From Jacaranda mimosifolia (Eukaryota; Streptophyta; Magnoliopsida; Lamiales; Bignoniaceae), in the NCBI GenBank assembly GCA_018894105.1, contig CM032120.1, positions 32,696,710 to 32,760,709 on the forward strand: 64,000 nt of DNA. Direction: 5' to 3'. Below the pieces are notes generated by a model. The model did not search any database and had not been told where the DNA came from. It worked only from the letters and a program-made list of their open reading frames with translations. Of the stretch, positions 59,167 to 64,000 are shown piece by piece. A program made the translations under genes and the position numbers. The first letter of the stretch is position 1, and each line of letters opens with the position of its first letter.

Positions 59167-60361
59167 ATTCTGAGTAGAGGTGTCAAATGAGCCGGGCCGA
59201 GCTAGCCCGACTCGTTTAACAGATGGTTAATGGCGGTCCCGGGCCGGTTCGTGGGCCGTTCACGGTCCGGACCGTGACAGGCTGAAAATTGAAAAGTCCG
59301 GCTCAGCTTAAAACCAACCCACTATATAGGTGAGCTGGTTTATATATGAGCTGAGTTAGGTGGTCTGGCTAGCGAGCTGACTCGCGGGTTGGCCCGCGAG
59401 TTTCTTTCTTTTTTGAAAATAAATTTAAAATTTTGAAGTTTTTATATTTATGTGATTATTAATGTTTTTTTCAACACTTATACATTTTTAAAAGACTTAA
59501 TAATTTATACTTATGTGATTTTTAATATTTTACAACACTTAAATTTTTATAAAAACTTAGAAATTTATACTTATATTAATTTTTTTTTATCAATTATATT
59601 TTTCCACAAACACCACCAAATAAGGTGGTGAGGGGCTTGGCATGGATCCCTCTACCCGTCATTAATTTAGAAAAAATAATTACATAGAGGTGGATTTGAC
59701 CAAACCTCTAAATGAAAAGTACATAATAATAAAATAAAAAAATAAACAATTTTGTAAAATCTAAACATCTAAACATGTCCAATGATAAACCGATCGTTCA
59801 CTTAAGTGATCTAAATCGCTCTTGCATTGAGATGCGATGGTAGATGTAGTTTCAAGCCATTCTTCATCATCTTCTTCAAATTGAGGCAATATGGTCTTCA
59901 CCTTTCTCAATTTTTTTTTTTATAATTTATAATTTTTATAAATTTATAATTTATAATTTAAAAATTAAAATTTCTTAATTATTGATTTATACATTTATAA
60001 AGTAATAAATTAAATTATACATTCTTAATTATAAATTATAAATTTATAATCTTTTAAAATTAATAATTTGTAATTTGTAATTTCAAAATTATAAATTCTT
60101 AAATTTTTAAAATTTATAATTTATAATTTAAATTAAAAAAATATTACGGGCTAGCCTGCGTAGCCCGCGAGCTGGGCTAGCCCATGGTCCTTCACGGTCT
60201 GCGGGTCGAGCCGATCCCAGGTTGCAAAATTTCAGCTCGAGACGAGTTTTCAAGCGAGCCGGTCCAGCCCAACCTATATTAAAAAATTAAACGAGCCGAG
60301 TTGGGCCGATTTTTTTTGCGAGCCGGTCCGCCCGGCCCGTTTTGACACCTCTAATTCTGAG
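59167..60361. mobile_element. hAT MITE, 59175-60353, TSD ATTCTGAG
   Basis: A perfect 8-bp duplication ATTCTGAG at 59167-59174 and 60354-60361 and a perfect 13-bp TIR TAGAGGTGTCAAA / TTTGACACCTCTA. Subterminal arms are rich in GGGCCG, GAGCC and GCGAGC words on both sides, around an AT-rich core. 1179 bp, no transposase. An unmutated duplication and TIR suggest a relatively recent insertion. An ORF-free core includes TTATAATTTATAA repeats (59925-60140). Confidence 0.95.
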
Positions 60362-62460
60362 TCGTTTTGCAACTAGTCTACCCCTTTTGTCATATAGATA
60401 GTAAGAGTAAGGAGAGTTTTTGTAGTTTACTAGCTTGTATGAACATTTAGCATAAAACAAGATTTTTGTTGTAAGAATTAGTCTATGTGACTATATTCGT
60501 AGATGAAATTAGTAAAATATGTGTTGTTGCTACCCTATGTTACACCAAGTGCATACAATTTGTGAATAAGACAATTCATATATTTGTCTAATGTCGATGG
60601 ATTACTTACGTTATTAATTAGAGGATGTCTGGTTGCTGAATCTTCATGTTTTTTGAAATTCATTCATTTTATTTCCTTCGGGGTAAATTCTAGATGGTAT
60701 CATAGGATAGCAGCATTGAACATTCTTTCAACCTGATATCTTACCGTTAATGTTGTCCTGTTCATTTTACAGTTATAGGAAGAAATTTGCATCATGTTTC
60801 TTTATCAAACCAAAGCTTCAGTTAAGATATAAATTGTTTCCTTTGCCTGCATCAGTTTCTGGAATCTTGTAGTTTATTTAGGCCTTATAGTGTACCGCGT
60901 GCATGTTGGCTATATAGAATTTGTCATCTGTAGCTTTGATTTCATAATCAATGGATTGGAGGAAGAAAGATTCTTAAAGTGTTTCATGTGTCAAGAGACA
61001 TAAAGTTACTACAAAAACAATGAGAATAGACATTACAATGTCAAATTTCGAAGAAGTCTTGTTATGTTTTTATGTTATCAGCATTTGTTCTTATGTTTTT
61101 ATGTTATCAGCTATATAGGTTAGGTACATAAGATTACAGCTGTTTGACTGTTTGGCAGTTGCTTCTAGTGATGATATATTATGCCATTTTTAGTCTATTG
61201 CATAACTACAGAAAAATAATTTTAAAACATTAGGTTATGTGTTTTTTTCCTGTATTTCTTATTTAAGCCTAAGATCCAAAATAAATGGATGTTTCCTCGT
61301 TCTACTAAAATTTAAGGAGAAAACATCAGTATTATGAACCATATTAAAAGACCTAAAATCACACACACAAAAAAAGGGTAAATTTAATAGTGGCCAAAGT
61401 TTGGCTGCTCTGTTAATAGAGGCCAGAGGCCAAAGTTTAGGCACTGTTTTCAAGTATATACATATATATATATATATTATAATACATTATCATACATATA
61501 TATATACATATAAATATAAATGATATGTATAGATATATAATATAAAGAATATGTATAAATAATTTAATGGAAATTTTTAAAATATTAGTAATAGCTAGTT
61601 CTTAATGTCTAATTTATAAATCTTTCTTATAAAAAAATTTCACAACAACCAAAAAATTTCATTAAATCGTAAAAAATATAAAATACAATTTTCCACTTAA
61701 ATATATGAAATATATAATTTCATACATAAATAAATAAAAATAAAAATTTATATATAAATTAATATATAAACTAATATAATTTTCAATACATTATTAAAAT
61801 AAATTATACAATAAATATTAAAATAAATTTATAAAAATAATACCTTTAGGTCTAGATTCTATATTTAGAACCTTCACCAAAAATTACATATTATGAAACT
61901 CAAGTAGCATTGGGATGGACTCCCCTAATGCTATTTAGGGTGGATGGAGATGCTCTAAGAGGCTCAGAAGGATCTATTGGTTTCTCTAATCAAAGAGGAA
62001 ACCTCCCTCTCAGAAAATAGGTAGGCCTTTAATCATCATAGCCACCACTCAAGCAATCAATCCACAGTCAAGCCCATTCTTTACCCATTTAAAAGTCAAT
62101 TCCTTTTTCTCCAATCATTTTTAAGTGCTACACAATCCAGGGCAACTAGTCAATTAATAACAAGAGAAAACTTAAATTGACAACATAACAAAACTGAAGT
62201 AAAAAGGGAAAAATAATTAAAAAATATAGACAATAGAAAGAAACTCTTTACTCTTGCAACTGAAGACACTATATTTAAATAAACATAATATCTTCTCAAC
62301 AACAATTTAGAGGGTATTGATTAAACTTATAAGCTCCTCAAAACATCTTGGTTCTTTTTCCTTTTATCTTCCTATCATAACCTCACATAATTGATTAAAA
62401 TATACAGCAAGCATAACTGATCTCATTTGGATGTGGCAATAGTTTGATAACTATTGTTAT
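60362..62460. other. AT-rich stretch, no gene recognised
   Basis: Intron-like, T-rich sequence at 60362-61250, then AT repeats (61455-61510) and AT-rich DNA with small repeats. A 20-bp local duplication (TTCTTATGTTTTTATGTTATCA) is visible near 61070-61110. The minus-strand ORF at 61259-61453 is not credible. Confidence 0.4.
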
Positions 62461-62461
62461 C

Positions 62462-64000
62462 TTGTAGATGCATTTGTGGTAGGGGTGGAAGAGTTTTTGA
62501 ACTTTGTCTTTGCACAAACGAGTTATGTTTCTCGTGGCAAAATAAAATGCCCATGCTCAAAATGTGGTAACATAAGGTTCTTTAACGGAGATGATGTGCG
62601 TCATCACCTTGAGAATAATTGGTTTACTCATGGTTATGATATATGGCATGCACATGGTGAACCTTTGAAAAGGAATTGTGATGTTGGGGCTTCTTCAATG
62701 CCTTTAAATAAAGAAGAGTTTAACGACAGAGCAATGGTGAGGGATGCCATTGGCACTGGTAGTAACTCGAATACATTAGGTGATGAAGAGCTGCCTAATT
62801 TAAAATTCATAAAAGTTCTTCGGCTTGTTAAAAGATGCTGATGAACCATTGTGGGATGGTTGTAACAAGCATATTAACATGCCTACTGTTTCCCAATTAT
62901 TGAATCCCAAATCAAAGTATAATATGCCTGCGGCTTGCTATGATATACTTATGTCGATCATCAAAAGCATTTTGCCAGAAAGTGAAAAGTTGTCTGACAG
63001 ATTTCATAAGACTAAAAAGAAATTAGGAAACTTGGGCTTGGTTATGAGAAAATTGGTACTTGTATAAACAATTGCATGTTGTACTAAAAATATAACAAGG
63101 ATCTCCAAGAATGTCTTGTTTGTAGTCATCCTTAGTATAAGCCAAGGAAATCGGAGGCTAGGAAAAAGATTTCGTACAATATGCTACATTACCTACCATT
63201 AATACTTAGATTGCAAAGGCTATATGCATCTAAGTGTGCCTGTGAGAACATGGCTTAGCATGCGAAAAATCATTGTGAAAGTGGATGTATGGCACACCCA
63301 ACTTATGGTGAGGCATGGAAGCATTTTGATCACACTTATCCATCATTTGCCTTAGACTCACGCAATGTACGCCTTGGGTTATGCATGGATGGCTTTAGTC
63401 CATTTAGTAGTTCAAGAACCTCGTACTCTTGTTGGGATGTGATTATGACCATGTACAATCTTCCTCAAAGGATGTGCATGCAGCAGTTTTCCATGTTCCT
63501 TAATATGGTAATTTCAAGGCCAAAGAGTCTAGGAAAAAATCTTGATGTGTTTTAACAGCCTCTAATAGATGAGTTGAAAACATTGTGGAACTTTAGGGTT
63601 GAAACTTATGATGTTTGTAGCAAACAAAACTTTCAAATGATGGCAGCACTTTTGTAAACAATTAGTAATTTTCTTGCCAATGCAATGCTATCCGGTTGGA
63701 ATACCCATGGTTGGTTGGCCTATCTATATTGTATGGAAAACACTAAATCTTTCAAGCTTTATTTTGGGAAAAAGCTTCTTGGTTTGATTGTCATCACTAA
63801 TTCTTACCTTCTGATCATCCTTATAGAAAACAAGCATATAAGTTTCACATGGGTAGAGTTGAAACTAATCTACTACTTCCTCGCTTAAGTGGTGAGAGAA
63901 TGTGTCATTTGGTTGAGGGGCTTCTAGATATCACATTTTGCAATCCATCCAGCGGTTCAAAAGTAATTGAGGGATTCAGTAAAACTTATAGTTAGGTGAA
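62462..64000 (+). pseudogene. CACTA TNP2 transposase (Transpos_assoc + Transposase_21), decayed, cut by right edge
   Basis: Catalytic protein of CACTA elements. 62480-62660 is the transposase-associated domain: GVEEFLNFVF, IKCPCSKCGN, RHHLENNWFTHGYDIWHAHG, all zinc-type Cys/His kept. After a frameshift near 62825 come LLKDADEPLWDGC, SQLLNPKSKYNMPAACYD, SIIKSILPESEKL, then LPLILRLQRLYASK (63200), MAHPTYGEAWKHFDHTYPSF, RNVRLGLCMDGFSPF, SYSCWDVIMTMYNLPQRMCM (63290-63490) and LSGWNTHGWLAY (63690), the Transposase_21 core in normal order. Stops at about 63130, 63257, 63553 and 63656. A possible acceptor (TATCTTGTAG) at 62460-62468 suggests the piece begins as an exon. Confidence 0.9.

Noticed and set aside
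61455..61510. AT-rich palindromic runs as a possible matrix attachment or origin
   Set aside because: Simple AT repeat. Nothing beyond composition supports a function.

Overview
This is a repeat-dominated plant nuclear window, most likely from a eudicot (inference from AT-rich composition, Ty1-copia, LINE, CACTA, hAT and Mutator families, and spliced genes). Only one host gene is clearly recognisable: a three-exon galactinol synthase (GolS, GT8 family) at 7739-9490 on the + strand. It has two ABRE-type promoter elements and a TATA box. I found no tRNA, rRNA or CRISPR.

Layout. 1 to about 5400: a decayed Ty1-copia element on the minus strand, cut by the left edge (RNase H, RT, integrase, protease, gag, primer-binding site, start of an LTR). 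5935-6625: a scrap of a second minus-strand copia element. 7200-9560: GolS. 10229-29564: a very large Mutator-like element (MULE), about 19.3 kb, bounded by diverged terminal inverted repeats and a candidate 9-bp target duplication. It carries a + strand transposase gene (12037-16731) and a convergent minus-strand gene with DUF1985-like and Ulp1/C48 peptidase regions (23648 to about 29200). Four tandem arrays rich in GTAC fill three of its introns and the space between the gene 3' ends. A 1.38-kb MULE-type MITE is nested in its left TIR. 29706-30600: hAT-like element. About 30600-36000: minus-strand CACTA remnant. 36000-39000: AT-rich, no gene seen. 39170-43955: + strand copia remnant with a Tourist-type MITE inside its RT and a 3' LTR. 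44900-48511: + strand LINE remnant with a poly-A tail, its RT split by another MULE-type MITE. 48641-49613: hAT-like MITE. 50540-50960: about 60-bp tandem repeat. 53965-55960: two diverged copies of an unidentified unit of about 850 bp. 57652-58290: CACTA-like terminus. 58718: possible first exon of an unknown gene. 59175-60353: hAT MITE with a perfect 8-bp target duplication. 62470-64000: + strand CACTA TNP2 pseudogene running off the right edge.

The most unusual structure is the giant MULE. The intron calls rest on GT..AG sites that rejoin the reading frame on either side. The introns that hold arrays are 2720, 643 and 2222 nt, whereas the array-free introns of the same Ulp1-like gene are only 71-82 nt. 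Each array has its own consensus, yet all are built around TTGTACT or AAGTAC words. Several nested insertions could be delimited to the base by their target duplications. They give a relative order of events: MITE into the MULE TIR, MITE into copia RT, MITE into LINE RT. Both MULE-type MITEs contain four-run G-quadruplex motifs. The GolS protein has an unusually short loop in the middle of its catalytic domain.
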